The notes beneath the pieces are model-generated. The model saw nothing but the letters and a program-made list of their open reading frames with translations. It made no database searches and had not been told where the DNA came from. A stretch of DNA of 64,000 nt, from NCBI GenBank assembly GCA_050181465.1, contig JBFXDD010000003.1:161296-225295 (forward strand). The letters are read 5' to 3'. The stretch is from JACRLW01 sp050181465. GTDB taxonomy: Bacteria; Planctomycetota; UBA1135; UBA2386. Numbering within the stretch: the first letter of the stretch is position 1; every line of letters begins with the position of its first letter. The translations under genes and the position numbers were made by a program. Shown in pieces: positions 25,925 through 35,367 of the stretch.

Positions 25925-26986
25925 TCAGGGATCGAAGCGGACCACCAACTGGCGCTGGTGGTCGACGAAGAAGCCGCTCGCGAGATCCACGCCGTAGCCG
26001 AACAGCGTCGCATTGCCCGCGACCGGCGGCACCGCATCCGGCAAGCGGACGACGAGACCGCGAGAGATCGCCACGCCGCCGCTGCGGAGGAACACCGCCT
26101 GACTGAACAGCTCGAGTCCTGCCCAGTGCGGCTGCCACGGCAACACCAGGCCGAGGGTGAAGAGGCCCGCGTTGTTGAGCGGCCCACCCACCGCGATCAT
26201 CGCGTCGGTGTGGATGAAGCCCGTGCAGAGCGCACTCGCCAACGGGAAGTTCGGGTCGCTGATGCCGATCCCGATCCCGACCGGAGTCCCCACCAACGAG
26301 CGGTGCGCCTTCGCCTGCAAACCGAAGATGAGGTTGGGGCTCGCCCCGGTCTGCAAGCCGCCGCTCGGCACCAGATCGTAGTTGGTGCAGGTGCTGCCGC
26401 CGAGCGATCGAACCGCGAACCCGGTCGCCACGGTGCCGGCGTTCACCTGCGGGACCACATAGTCGCTCGCATATCGCACGGTGAAGTAGTTGACCTGCGA
26501 GCGGGTGATCGTCTCCCACACGAGGTCGGTGCTGCCGTCGTAGGCGAAGGGTTGATCGAAGGGCAGGACCACGTCGAAGGGCCCGAGGAACGCGGTCGCA
26601 TCGCCGGTGCGCGCCGGCAGGTTCATCATCCGACGCGACATCGCGACGGTCGGCGCCGACGAGTAGTTGGCGGCGAAGTTCGTGCTCGCCGCCGCGAGTG
26701 AGCTCGCGCCGATGCGGACCTCGAGATCGACCGTCATGGCAGCGCCTTCACGCCGCGCGCCGCTCTGGTCGGCGCGCAAGGCGATCGCACTGATCGTGCG
26801 CGGCGCGCCGTGAAGGTCGGTGTGGAACTGCTGGAAGCGCGTGCCGGAAACGGCCGAGCCGTCGGCGCCGAAGGGCAGGCCTGAGCCGAGATAGGCCTCG
26901 TGGTTGGTGAAGTAGCTCGGGGAGACGACGGGCGACTGCGCCATTACCGGTGCGGCCGCGACGATGGAGAGAACGATTGCGCGCAT
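25925..26986 (-). CDS. Secreted protein of unknown function
   Basis: 353 aa from the ATG at 26986, which begins a signal peptide (MRAIVLSIVAAAPVMAQ); codons further upstream are Arg/Pro-rich and not signal-like. The mature protein opens with SYFTNHEAYLGSGLPFG and has strands typical of all-beta secreted proteins (FDVVLPFDQPFAYDGSTDLV). The final ~110 residues carry the shared module ending in WAGLELFSQAVFL. No enzymatic motif visible. Confidence 0.7.
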   Translation of the reverse strand: MRAIVLSIVAAAPVMAQSPVVSPSYFTNHEAYLGSGLPFGADGSAVSGTRFQQFHTDLHGAPRTISAIALRADQSGARREGAAMTVDLEVRIGASSLAAASTNFAANYSSAPTVAMSRRMMNLPARTGDATAFLGPFDVVLPFDQPFAYDGSTDLVWETITRSQVNYFTVRYASDYVVPQVNAGTVATGFAVRSLGGSTCTNYDLVPSGGLQTGASPNLIFGLQAKAHRSLVGTPVGIGIGISDPNFPLASALCTGFIHTDAMIAVGGPLNNAGLFTLGLVLPWQPHWAGLELFSQAVFLRSGGVAISRGLVVRLPDAVPPVAGNATLFGYGVDLASGFFVDHQRQLVVRFDP

Positions 26987-27142
26987 GACGGGAGCGACGA
27001 GACCTCGCAGCTCCAGAGTAGATCGCGGCGGAGGTCTTGGTCGGGCCCGCCGCAATTCGTCTCACGGAGATGTCCGAGAGCGCGCCGCGGCGCCGGTGAC
27101 AGCGCGCGCTCGCGTCCGCGACCCCGTCGCGCATCACTCGGG

Positions 27143-29635
27143 TCAGAGTACCCGCGCGATCACCAGCCCGGTGAAGCGGACGCGGAGCGGCCACTCGACG
27201 ATCGCGGCCTGCGCGAACAACACGCGGCCGGCGAGCGCGGGCAGGTTGGGGATCGGCATCGTCACGACCGCGATCCCCGCCGGTGCGGCGACGGGGGTTG
27301 CGAACACCGGCAGGGTGCCTTGCGGATCGAGCTGCCAGAGGCCGATGGGCGACATCGCGCACGGCGCACGCGCGAGCGCGAGGAATCCGATCGCCAGCGC
27401 GTCGCGAGTCGCGTAGCCGGGTCGAGCGAGCACACGCAGCTCGAAGTCGGCTCCGGGCTGTGCGGCGTACGGCGCGTGGAGCCCGCGATGGTTGCAGAGC
27501 CGGAGCTCATTCTGCTCGTAGCGCACATCGCCGACCGCGAGAACGAGGTCGGGATCCTGATCGAGGTCGACATCCACCACGAGTGCACCATGCTGCGCCG
27601 CCAAGGTATCGGGCTCTTCAATGCGAGTTGCGGAGACGTCGCGGAAGGCTCCGCGCCCGTCGTTCTCGAAGAGCTGATCGGAAGCCAGGCGATTGACGAG
27701 GTAGAGATCGGGATCGCCGTCGTCGTCGAAGTCCGCGACCGCGAGGTCCTGGGTCGGCGACGCGAGCGTGGCACCCGGCCGCAAGCGACCGCGACGATCG
27801 GCGAGCAGCACGAGAGTTTCGGTTGGACCACCGATCAGACCGGTGACCGCGACATCGTCGTCGCCGTCCCCGTCGAAGTCGGCCACCGCGAAGCGCTCCG
27901 CGACGATCCCCGACGGCCAGCGCGCCGCGGTCTGATCGACGTAGGAGCCGTCACGGCGCGCGACGAGGACGTGCACCGAACTCGCGGCAACCAGGAGGTC
28001 CGGACGAGAATCCCGATTGATGTCGATGCGCTTCACATCGGCGATTCGACCCGTGATCGCCGGCATGCGCATCGACGTGACATCGACGAATCGCCCAGCG
28101 CTGTCGTTCTCCAGATAGCGCAGACCGCGTGAATCGCTCGCGAGCACGTCGCGGCCGAGCGCCAGCAAGGGCACCACGGCTTCTGCCAGCGCTGAGCCCG
28201 GGCCGACGCGAAACCCGCCGCGACCATCGCCGAGCAACAAGACTTCGCGAGGTGAGCTCGCCGCGAACAGGTCGAGGATCCCATCGCGGTCGGCGTCGAG
28301 CACGACGAGCGACGCACCGCCGTCGATGCCCGTTGGGATCGCCGTCGCCGTCACATCGAGGAAGCGACCGCTGCCGTCGTTGTGCAGGCAACGCAGGCCT
28401 TCGGCGCGCGCCGTGAACGCCAGGTCCGGATCGCCGTCGCGATCGAAGTCGCCGGCAACGATGCGAGCGGTCTCGGCAAGGAACGCAGGCAGCCGCGGGA
28501 CCGCGATGTCCACGAAGTCGCCCCGCGCATCCTGCAGGAAGATCGGCGGCGGGCCATAGGCATTGCCCGCGAGATCGGCATCGCCGTCGCCGTCGAGATC
28601 GCCGAACGCGGCGACCAGCATGCCGAAGCGGACAGCGGGCACCCGCTGCGAGCGATCGGTGAAGGCGCCGACGCCGTCGTTCACCCACAATCGCAGGCCG
28701 CCGTAGTCGGAGAACACGAGATCGAGATCGCCGTCACCTTCGAGATCCGCGGTCGCCACGGCGCGGCTGGTCGTGGTCTCGCGCGGCCAGGTCGTCGCCG
28801 ACGCGAGGCGGAAATGCCCGGTGCCGTCGTTGCGCAGGAGTTCGTCCTGCGCGTCCGCCGCCACCAGGACGATCTCCGCTGCGCCGTCCGCGTCGAGGTC
28901 TGCCACCGCGAACTCGATCGCGTCGATCGCGAGCGCCGGGAGTCGCAGTGCGCCTTCGTCGACGAACGCGCCGGACGCCGCACGCACATAGATCGAGGGC
29001 GGTGCACCGCGCAGTGCCAGGAGTTCCTGATCGCCGTCCCGATCGATGTCGGCGACGGCCACGGCGCGAGCCGGCTCGCGCGGCATCGGCAAGACTGCAG
29101 CCGACGCATCGGTGAACTGAAGCGGCGCGCTCTGGAGCAGGAGTCGCAGGTCGCGGTAGCTCGAGACCAGGACGTCGAGATCGCCGTCGCCGTCGGCATC
29201 GCCGCTCGCGGCCGCGAGGACGCCGACACCGGCGAGAGGCGTCGTGACTTGCAGACCGACGAACGCGCCGCGGCCGTCGTTGACGAGCAGGCGACCCGTT
29301 TCGAGGGCCAGCAGGTCGAGATCACCGTCGGCATCGAAGTCGGCGATCAAAGTCGCGGACTCGCCGGCGTTCGGCGGCGGGTCGATGCTCACCGGTTCGC
29401 GCCAGCGGGCTGGGCCGTTCGCGAACCAGAGCCGAATCTCGATCCCGGTGCCGCCGATCAGGTCGGGCCGGCCGTCGCCGTCGAGGTCGGCAGCGGCGAT
29501 CACGAAGTCGTTTCGAGATGCCGGAACGTGCGCGGGTTCGAGCGGCGCGAGTTGCCGCTGCGCGCGCACGCCCGCGCCGAGTTGGGACAGCCAGGCTGCC
29601 GCGACCAGCAGCCACGCGAGCGACGGATGACGCAT
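27143..29635 (-). CDS. Secreted FG-GAP/VCBS-repeat protein
   Basis: 830 aa from the ATG at 29635, which opens a signal peptide (MRHPSLAWLLVAAAWLSQLG). The body is a long series of calcium-binding DxDxDGxxD units: ADLDGDGRPD, ADFDADGDLD, GDADGDGDLD, ADIDRDGDQE, ADLDADGAAE, ADLEGDGDLD, GDLDGDGDAD, GDFDRDGDPD, LDADRDGILD, IDINRDSRPD, ADFDGDGDDD, ADFDDDGDPD and VDVDLDQDPD. These build beta-propeller blades as in integrin alpha chains and suggest adhesion or polysaccharide binding at the surface. The last ~90 residues (IPNLPALAGRVLFAQAAI) match the C-terminal module of neighbouring secreted proteins. Confidence 0.88.
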   Translation of the reverse strand: MRHPSLAWLLVAAAWLSQLGAGVRAQRQLAPLEPAHVPASRNDFVIAAADLDGDGRPDLIGGTGIEIRLWFANGPARWREPVSIDPPPNAGESATLIADFDADGDLDLLALETGRLLVNDGRGAFVGLQVTTPLAGVGVLAAASGDADGDGDLDVLVSSYRDLRLLLQSAPLQFTDASAAVLPMPREPARAVAVADIDRDGDQELLALRGAPPSIYVRAASGAFVDEGALRLPALAIDAIEFAVADLDADGAAEIVLVAADAQDELLRNDGTGHFRLASATTWPRETTTSRAVATADLEGDGDLDLVFSDYGGLRLWVNDGVGAFTDRSQRVPAVRFGMLVAAFGDLDGDGDADLAGNAYGPPPIFLQDARGDFVDIAVPRLPAFLAETARIVAGDFDRDGDPDLAFTARAEGLRCLHNDGSGRFLDVTATAIPTGIDGGASLVVLDADRDGILDLFAASSPREVLLLGDGRGGFRVGPGSALAEAVVPLLALGRDVLASDSRGLRYLENDSAGRFVDVTSMRMPAITGRIADVKRIDINRDSRPDLLVAASSVHVLVARRDGSYVDQTAARWPSGIVAERFAVADFDGDGDDDVAVTGLIGGPTETLVLLADRRGRLRPGATLASPTQDLAVADFDDDGDPDLYLVNRLASDQLFENDGRGAFRDVSATRIEEPDTLAAQHGALVVDVDLDQDPDLVLAVGDVRYEQNELRLCNHRGLHAPYAAQPGADFELRVLARPGYATRDALAIGFLALARAPCAMSPIGLWQLDPQGTLPVFATPVAAPAGIAVVTMPIPNLPALAGRVLFAQAAIVEWPLRVRFTGLVIARVL

Positions 29636-29960
29636 GAGGATCTTCTCGAGCAAACGAGTGGCGAGAGGCCCGGCGCGGCGCTGCAGTCCGATCGCCGGCA
29701 CCAGCAGAACTCCTCAACCGCTGCGCTCTTTCCCTCCTCGCCGCTGCAGCCGACCGGCCGAGCCTTCCCGCGAGCGCCGCTCCGAGCCACGTCGCCGTTG
29801 CAATGCGCCGTGCTCGTCTCACACACCGCGAGGACGAGGGTCGTTCGCCAGATACTGGTCCGTGGAATGTTGCCGCAGCCCCGAGTTCGCGCGTAACCGA
29901 TCGATCCGCCGGCACACGTAGCGGTTGTGCGGCTCTCGCCGCGCGAAGCGCTCGGTGCCC
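29636..29960. other. Intergenic region, divergent between FG-GAP and transposase-like genes
   Basis: 325 nt with no believable gene. No clear terminal inverted repeat for the neighbouring transposase-like gene could be found by eye. Confidence 0.45.
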
Positions 29961-31049
29961 ATGTTCGAACCGCCGTTCTGTCCGAACCCATCCTGCCCCT
30001 ATCACCTTCAACCGTCGCAACGCTTCTACAAGCTGCACGGCACCTTCTGGCCGAATTGGAGCAAGAAGCCGATTGCTCGGATGCGGTGCAAACGCTGCAA
30101 CACGACGTTCTCCCGCCAGACCTTCCGCATGAGCCGATATGACCGTCGCCCCGAGGTCAACGCAGAGTTGTTCTCGCGACTGGCCTCTGGCGGTGGGTTG
30201 CGCCAGAGTGCGCGAGAGCTTGGACTGTCGCCGTCTGGGGTTCAGTGGAAGTTCCGCAAGATCGCGCGGCACCTCCTGCAACTGCATCGCCATCGCATTC
30301 GCCCGGTGCACACCCCGCTCTGCTTCATCTTCGACGAAGCGGAGACTTTCGAAGGCTCGCGCCTCGAGGCACCGTTGACGGTCCCATTCGTCGTGGAGCG
30401 CAACACGATGTTCCTCGTCGACGCGCGGTGCGGCACGCTCCCGCCACGGCCATCGGCGCCAAGCCGAAGATCCACCAAAGCGAATGCGGAGGGCCAACCT
30501 CGATCGCCAAGGACTCGAAAGAACGAGTCCAAGCGCGTGGTCGGCGAGTCCCTTGCGATGGCCGCGCAGCTCGTTGCTACCCAAGAGTCGATCGAGTTTC
30601 GATGCGACGAGAAGTCGACCTACCCTGGACTGATTCGATCGTCCTTTGCGAGGGTGTGTGCTGGGGGTGAGCGGGACATTCGCACGAGCTTCAGCATCAG
30701 AATCTGCCAGACCAACTCGCGTGAGCCCCGAACTCCGCTGAGTCCACTCCATCGCATCAACCTGACCTTGGCGATGGCGCGGGATCAGATGGGTCGGATG
30801 CGGCGCCGATCATGGTTGGCGACGAAGAAGCGAGAGTATCTCGACCTACATCTTGGGCTGTTCCTGGCGTATCGCAACTACGTCCGCGCGCGCTTCAATG
30901 AGGAAGCGCGCACGCCGGCGGAACTCCTGGGTTTGATGCCGCGGTCCGCAAGCTGCGCCGAATTGCTGACCTGGCGGCAAGACTGGGCCAAGGAGCGGGT
31001 GCTGCATCCCTTCGAGAGTTGCGAGCACCGAGCCGCCGAGAGCGCCTGA
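29961..31049 (+). CDS. Transposase-like protein with N-terminal zinc ribbon and helix-turn-helix
   Basis: 362 aa from the ATG at 29961. The N terminus has a zinc ribbon (CPNPSCPYH, then CKRCNTTFSRQT), then a helix-turn-helix (GGGLRQSARELGLSPSGVQW). The core shows IFDEAETFEGSR, a candidate first acidic residue of an RNase-H fold, and the C-terminal helices (NLTLAMARDQMGRMRRRSWL, FLAYRNYVRARF) resemble IS1-like transposases. Similar single-copy genes occur in Planctomycetota and may be mobile or domesticated. A Ser/Pro/Arg-rich insert between residues ~155 and 180 is unusual. No flanking target duplication seen. A 12-bp palindrome (31084-31095) lies 3'. Confidence 0.6.
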   Translation: MFEPPFCPNPSCPYHLQPSQRFYKLHGTFWPNWSKKPIARMRCKRCNTTFSRQTFRMSRYDRRPEVNAELFSRLASGGGLRQSARELGLSPSGVQWKFRKIARHLLQLHRHRIRPVHTPLCFIFDEAETFEGSRLEAPLTVPFVVERNTMFLVDARCGTLPPRPSAPSRRSTKANAEGQPRSPRTRKNESKRVVGESLAMAAQLVATQESIEFRCDEKSTYPGLIRSSFARVCAGGERDIRTSFSIRICQTNSREPRTPLSPLHRINLTLAMARDQMGRMRRRSWLATKKREYLDLHLGLFLAYRNYVRARFNEEARTPAELLGLMPRSASCAELLTWRQDWAKERVLHPFESCEHRAAESA

Positions 31050-31118
31050 ACCAACTCCGGACCGCCAAGCGACCGAGCCCGCGGCGGCCGGCCGCGCCGA
31101 CCAGCAACAGTCGTTCGA

Positions 31119-32219
31119 TCAGTATCCGAAGGGGACGCGCACCCAACGCACCGCGGATCCTGAGGCGCATCCGAAGCCCAGGCGAGCGAGCGCGCCGACC
31201 TCGTGACGCAGCGCGCGATCCGAACGCGGGTCCACGGCCAGCACACCGTCTTCGATCACGAGCTCGAGCTCACGATCGCCTACCACCGGCGCACCCGCGG
31301 CGGCAACCCCCACCACCCTTTGCCAGCGATCCTCGCGCGGTTCGTAGCGCCACAAGCCGACTTCGCCGTCGTCGCCGCAACTCACGCGATGCACGCGACC
31401 ATCGACGCCCGCGAGCAAGACATCGGCGCGAGCCGCCTTCGCCGGTAGGAACCGGAACCGCAGCGCGCAAGCGAAGGCCCTCGAATCGATCGGACGAGTC
31501 GACCACGCGACGGCATCGACCGCCTCGAACGCGACCTGCTCGAGCAGCCAGCTCTCCTCGACACGCCGCCAGCCGAGACTGCGCCGCACTTCGTCCCACT
31601 GCGGCCGCCGCGTTTCGACGAAACGAAGAAAGCTCGCAGTGTCGTTCGGCACCGTGAACTCGTCGCGACCGTCGAACAGGTCACGCACGATGGTCGCGAA
31701 GGGCGTGGCCGCGTCCTCGCGAAGCCAACTCCCGAATGCGAGATGCGTCGCATACAGATCGTGACTGAGACCGAAGCTCGCATCGCTCTCGGTCCGGCGG
31801 CCGAGGATCGCACGCACGTCGGGCAATCGCCGCTCGCGACGCAACCGTTCGGCACGCACGAACTGCGTCGCGAACTCCGGTTCCGATTCCATCGCGCGCG
31901 CGAGACCGCGCTGCGACAGAACCTCGTGCGCCACCGCTTGCGCCATCGCATCGGCGAGCCAGCGAGGATGTCGTCGCGCGTCGACCACCGCCGCCATCCG
32001 CGCTAGATGCGCGCTCTCGTGCGCGATCAAGCGCGACGTCGCGAGCGGCAATCCGACCTCGGCCAGGAACTCCTTCGACACCGGCGGCTGCAAGGCCACG
32101 TGCGCGGTGCCGTCGAGCAACGCGCAGGCCAGGTTCTGCTGGAACTGCTTGGCGTCGCGATACAGCGTGGCGGTGCGGTAGCCGGTCGCTTCTCGGTAGA
32201 GATGCAGTTCGGGACGCCG
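31119..32219 (-). CDS. DUF1570-like HExxH metallopeptidase, N terminus lost in scaffold gap
   Basis: About 366 residues remain; the start lies inside or beyond the gap. RLIAHESAHLARMAAVVDAR carries a HExxH zinc-peptidase helix (HESAH), with WLADAMAQAVAHEVL following in the place of the third ligand region. This arrangement, plus the ATLYRDAKQFQQNLACAL segment, fits secreted gluzincins of the DUF1570 type common in Planctomycetota. The last 120 residues form a beta-rich domain of unknown role. Divergent from hisG. Confidence 0.6.
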   Translation of the reverse strand, partial: RRPELHLYREATGYRTATLYRDAKQFQQNLACALLDGTAHVALQPPVSKEFLAEVGLPLATSRLIAHESAHLARMAAVVDARRHPRWLADAMAQAVAHEVLSQRGLARAMESEPEFATQFVRAERLRRERRLPDVRAILGRRTESDASFGLSHDLYATHLAFGSWLREDAATPFATIVRDLFDGRDEFTVPNDTASFLRFVETRRPQWDEVRRSLGWRRVEESWLLEQVAFEAVDAVAWSTRPIDSRAFACALRFRFLPAKAARADVLLAGVDGRVHRVSCGDDGEVGLWRYEPREDRWQRVVGVAAAGAPVVGDRELELVIEDGVLAVDPRSDRALRHEVGALARLGFGCASGSAVRWVRVPFGY

Positions 32220-32319
32220 NNNNNNNNNNNNNNNNNNNNNNNNNNNNNNNNNNNNNNNNNNNNNNNNNNNNNNNNNNNNNNNNNNNNNNNNNNNNNNNNN
32301 NNNNNNNNNNNNNNNNNNN
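32220..32319. other. Scaffold gap, 100 N
   Basis: A run of exactly 100 N, a conventional placeholder for a join of unknown length. It removes the N terminus of the minus-strand peptidase, the start of hisG and any divergent promoter. Confidence 0.99.
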
Positions 32320-33054
32320 ATCGAAGCCAAGCTGCTCAAGCCGCAGAACATCCTCGAGATGTTGCACGCCGGCTCGCGCGACCTCGGCTTCGCCGGCGCG
32401 GACTGGGTCGCCGAACTCGGTCTCGGCGAACTCGTGTCGCTCTGCGACACGGGACTCGATCCCGTGCGCATCGTGGCCGCCGCTCCGTCTTCGATCCTGG
32501 TCGACGGCCGACTGCCGACCGACCGCCGCCTCGTCGTGGCCTCGGAGTACGAACGGCTCGCGCACGCCTGGATCGACGCCAAGGGACTGAACGCGAGCTT
32601 CGTGCGCAGCTTCGGCGCCACCGAGGTGTTTCCGCCCGAAGATGCCGACGTCATCGTCGACAACACCGCGAGCGGCGACACCTTGCGCGCGAACGGGCTC
32701 GTGATCGTCGACGAACTCATGCGCAGCTCGACGCGACTGTATGCGAGCCCCAACGCGATGCTCGACCCGGCGAAGGCCGAGCGGATCGAATGGATCGCCG
32801 CACTCGTGCAATCCGTGCTCGACGCCCGCGCCCGCGTGATGCTCGAACTCAATTGCTCGCGCGAGGCGCTGGAGCGGATCGTCGACGCGCTGCCGTGCAT
32901 GCGCACGCCGACCGTGAGCACCCTGCACGACGGCGCCGGCCACGCGGTGAAGGCCGCGGTGCCGCGCAAGGACCTCGCTCGACTGCTGCCGCGCCTTCGC
33001 ACACTCGGCGGCACCGACCTGGTCGTCACCGAGATCGCACAACTCCTGCCCTGA
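32320..33054 (+). CDS. hisG: ATP phosphoribosyltransferase, long form, N terminus lost in gap
   Basis: First step of histidine synthesis: ATP plus PRPP give phosphoribosyl-ATP. The sequence enters at IEAKLLKPQNILEMLHAGS; about 50 N-terminal residues are missing. GFAGADWVAEL and VIVDNTASGDTLRANGL are family blocks, the latter near the PRPP site. The last ~75 residues (MLELNCSREALERIVDALPC, KAAVPRKDLARLLPRL) form the ACT-like regulatory domain, so this is the long HisG that is feedback-inhibited by histidine and needs no HisZ. First gene of the his operon; 10 nt separate it from the next. Confidence 0.93.
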   Translation: MEAKLLKPQNILEMLHAGSRDLGFAGADWVAELGLGELVSLCDTGLDPVRIVAAAPSSILVDGRLPTDRRLVVASEYERLAHAWIDAKGLNASFVRSFGATEVFPPEDADVIVDNTASGDTLRANGLVIVDELMRSSTRLYASPNAMLDPAKAERIEWIAALVQSVLDARARVMLELNCSREALERIVDALPCMRTPTVSTLHDGAGHAVKAAVPRKDLARLLPRLRTLGGTDLVVTEIAQLLP

Positions 33055-33064
33055 GGGCGACCGC

Positions 33065-34747
33065 ATGACCTCCTCGCCGAAGCTCCCCGCCCCCATCGAC
33101 GGCCTTGTCGGCGTGACGGCCTACCGCCGCCGCACGCTGCCCGCACACGTCGACCTGCGACTCGACGGCAACGAGGGCGCGCTCTGCGACCGCGCCTTGC
33201 TGCGCGACGCCGCCCATCTCGATCCCGAGTTCCTGCGCACCTATCCCAGCAGCGAACGACTCGAAGCTGCGCTGGCCGCCGAACTGTCGATCGATCCGGC
33301 GCGCGTGCTCGTCACCGCCGGCGGCGACGAGGCTCTCGACCGCGTCTTTCGCGCGTATGCCGGACCGGGTCGCAGCGTGATCCTGCCGGAACCGAGCTTC
33401 GAGATGCTGCCGCGCTACGCCGCGCTGGTCGGCTGCGAAGTGCGATCGATCGACTGGCCGGAAGGTGACTTCCCAGGGTCGGCGTGTCTCGCGGCCGCCG
33501 ATGCGCACACCGCGCTCGCGTTCGTCGTCACACCCAACAACCCGACCGGAGCCGTGGCGACTGCGAACGATCTGGCGGCGATGGCGCGCGGACTGCCGCA
33601 GGCGATCGTCGTGCTCGATCACGCCTACATGGAGTACGGCGACGACGACCTGACTTCGCGCGCACTGGAGTTGCCGAACGCGGTGGTCGTCCGCACCTTC
33701 TCGAAGGCGTGGGGGCTCGCCGGACTGCGCGTGGGCTGGATCGCGGGACCGCGTGCGGTGATCGACGTCCTGCGCGCCGCCGCGAGTCCCTTCTCGGTAG
33801 CGAGCGTGTCGATCGCGCTGGCCGAGCGCGCGCTCGCCCGCGGTACGTCCCTCATCGCGGCGCACGTCGCGCGGATCCGCAGCGAACGAACGCTGCTCGC
33901 CGACGCGCTCCGCCGCGCCGGATTCCACGCGCCGGCTTCGCAGGCGAACTTCGTGCTCGCGCGCGGCAAGGACGCCCAGGCGCTGGCCGATCGCATGCTC
34001 GCCGCGGGAATCGCGATCCGCAACTTCGTCGGCCGACCGCGGCTGGAGGACGCCGTGCGCATCACCTGCCCCGGCGAGAGCCACGCGTTCGAGCGCTTGC
34101 TCGCAGCGGTCGACGGCCGCCCCGCGCCGAACGGTCCCGACGGGCGCGACGCCCGCACACAACCTGCCCGCACCGCCCAGGTCGTTCGTCGCACCCGCGA
34201 GACCACGATCGAGTGCACGCTCGCGCTCGACGGTCGCGGCGAGGCGCAGATCCGAACCGGGATCGGCATGCTGGATCACCTGCTCGAGAGCCTGACCAAG
34301 CATTCCGGGTTCGATCTCACGCTCCGCTGCAGCGGCGATCTGATCGTCGACGATCACCACAGCGTCGAGGACTGCGCGCTCGCGCTCGGCACCGCACTGG
34401 ATCGCGCGCTCGGCGATCGTGCGGGAATCGAGCGCTTCGGCCATGCGCTGGTGCCGCTCGACGAGGCACTGGCTCGCAGCGTGGTCGACCTCTCGGCGCG
34501 GCCGTGGCCGGCCGTCGCGCTCGGCCTGAAGCGGCCGACGCTCGGCACCATCGCCACGGAGAATCTCACGCACTTCCTGCAGTCGCTGGCGACCGCCGCG
34601 CGCATGGCGCTGCACGTCGAACTGCTGTCGGGCGAGAACGATCACCACCGCGCCGAAGCGGCGTTCAAGGCAACCGCGCGCGCACTGCGCATGGCGACGG
34701 CGCGCACGAGCAGTGACTCGGTGCCGAGCACGAAGGGAGTGCTGTGA
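33065..34747 (+). CDS. hisCB: Fused histidinol-phosphate aminotransferase / imidazoleglycerol-phosphate dehydratase
   Basis: 560 aa. Residues 1 to ~355 are HisC, a fold-type I PLP enzyme converting imidazoleacetol phosphate to histidinol phosphate: VTAGGDEALDRVFRAY, TPNNPTGAV, DHAYMEYG (Asp185, Tyr188) and the PLP lysine Lys214 in TFSKAWGLAGLRVGW. A Pro/Arg/Asp-rich linker (~355-375) leads into HisB, imidazoleglycerol-phosphate dehydratase, with both Mn-binding signatures DDHHSVEDCA and GENDHHRAEAAFKATARAL. The two enzymes catalyse consecutive steps (dehydratase then aminotransferase). One frame runs through both with no internal stop. The HisN phosphatase domain found in enterobacterial HisB is absent, so histidinol-phosphatase must be elsewhere. 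The stop overlaps hisH. Confidence 0.94.
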   Translation: MTSSPKLPAPIDGLVGVTAYRRRTLPAHVDLRLDGNEGALCDRALLRDAAHLDPEFLRTYPSSERLEAALAAELSIDPARVLVTAGGDEALDRVFRAYAGPGRSVILPEPSFEMLPRYAALVGCEVRSIDWPEGDFPGSACLAAADAHTALAFVVTPNNPTGAVATANDLAAMARGLPQAIVVLDHAYMEYGDDDLTSRALELPNAVVVRTFSKAWGLAGLRVGWIAGPRAVIDVLRAAASPFSVASVSIALAERALARGTSLIAAHVARIRSERTLLADALRRAGFHAPASQANFVLARGKDAQALADRMLAAGIAIRNFVGRPRLEDAVRITCPGESHAFERLLAAVDGRPAPNGPDGRDARTQPARTAQVVRRTRETTIECTLALDGRGEAQIRTGIGMLDHLLESLTKHSGFDLTLRCSGDLIVDDHHSVEDCALALGTALDRALGDRAGIERFGHALVPLDEALARSVVDLSARPWPAVALGLKRPTLGTIATENLTHFLQSLATAARMALHVELLSGENDHHRAEAAFKATARALRMATARTSSDSVPSTKGVL

Positions 34748-35367
34748 CGGACCGCCTCGTCACGATCGTCGCGACCGGCGTCGCGAATCTTGCTTCGGTG
34801 CGCGCGAGCTTTCGCCGTGCGGGAGTCGCGGTCGATGTCACGACCGCCCCCCACCGCGTGCTCGCCGCGTCGCATCTCGTGCTGCCCGGCGTCGGCGCCT
34901 TCGATGCCGGGATGCACGCGCTCGAGCAGGCCGAACTCGTCGCACCGCTGCGCGAGCGCATCGAGCGCGATCTCCCCACGCTCGCGATCTGTCTCGGCAT
35001 GCAGCTCCTCTTCGAATCGAGCGACGAGAGCGTGCAACGACGTCGCGGGCTCGCTGTCTTGGCCGGGCACGTCGAATCGCTGCCGACCGAAGTGCGGGTG
35101 CCGCAGCTCGGCTGGAACGAACTGCGGGCGGAGCACGGCTGCACGCGACTGTCGAACGGGCACGTCTACTACGCGAACTCCTTCGCGCTGCGCTCGCCGC
35201 CGCCCGAGCTTTGCTGCGCGTTCTCCAACCACGGCGTCGATTTCGTCGGCGGCTTCGAACGCGGCCGGCTCCTCGGCTGTCAATTCCATCCAGAGCTCTC
35301 CGGCGCACTCGGTCGCGCCATCCTCGAACGATTCCTCGATCTGCCGATCGCGAGTGCCCGATGCTGA
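34744..35367 (+). CDS. hisH: Imidazole glycerol phosphate synthase, glutaminase subunit
   Basis: 207 aa from the GTG at 34744, within the hisCB stop (GTGA). It releases ammonia from glutamine for HisF. A class I glutamine amidotransferase: nucleophile Cys in LAICLGMQLLFESS, and the His-Glu pair in GCQFHPELSG. LVLPGVGAFDAGM is the oxyanion-strand region. Operates as a HisH-HisF complex, encoded by adjacent overlapping genes. Confidence 0.96.
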   Translation: MTDRLVTIVATGVANLASVRASFRRAGVAVDVTTAPHRVLAASHLVLPGVGAFDAGMHALEQAELVAPLRERIERDLPTLAICLGMQLLFESSDESVQRRRGLAVLAGHVESLPTEVRVPQLGWNELRAEHGCTRLSNGHVYYANSFALRSPPPELCCAFSNHGVDFVGGFERGRLLGCQFHPELSGALGRAILERFLDLPIASARC

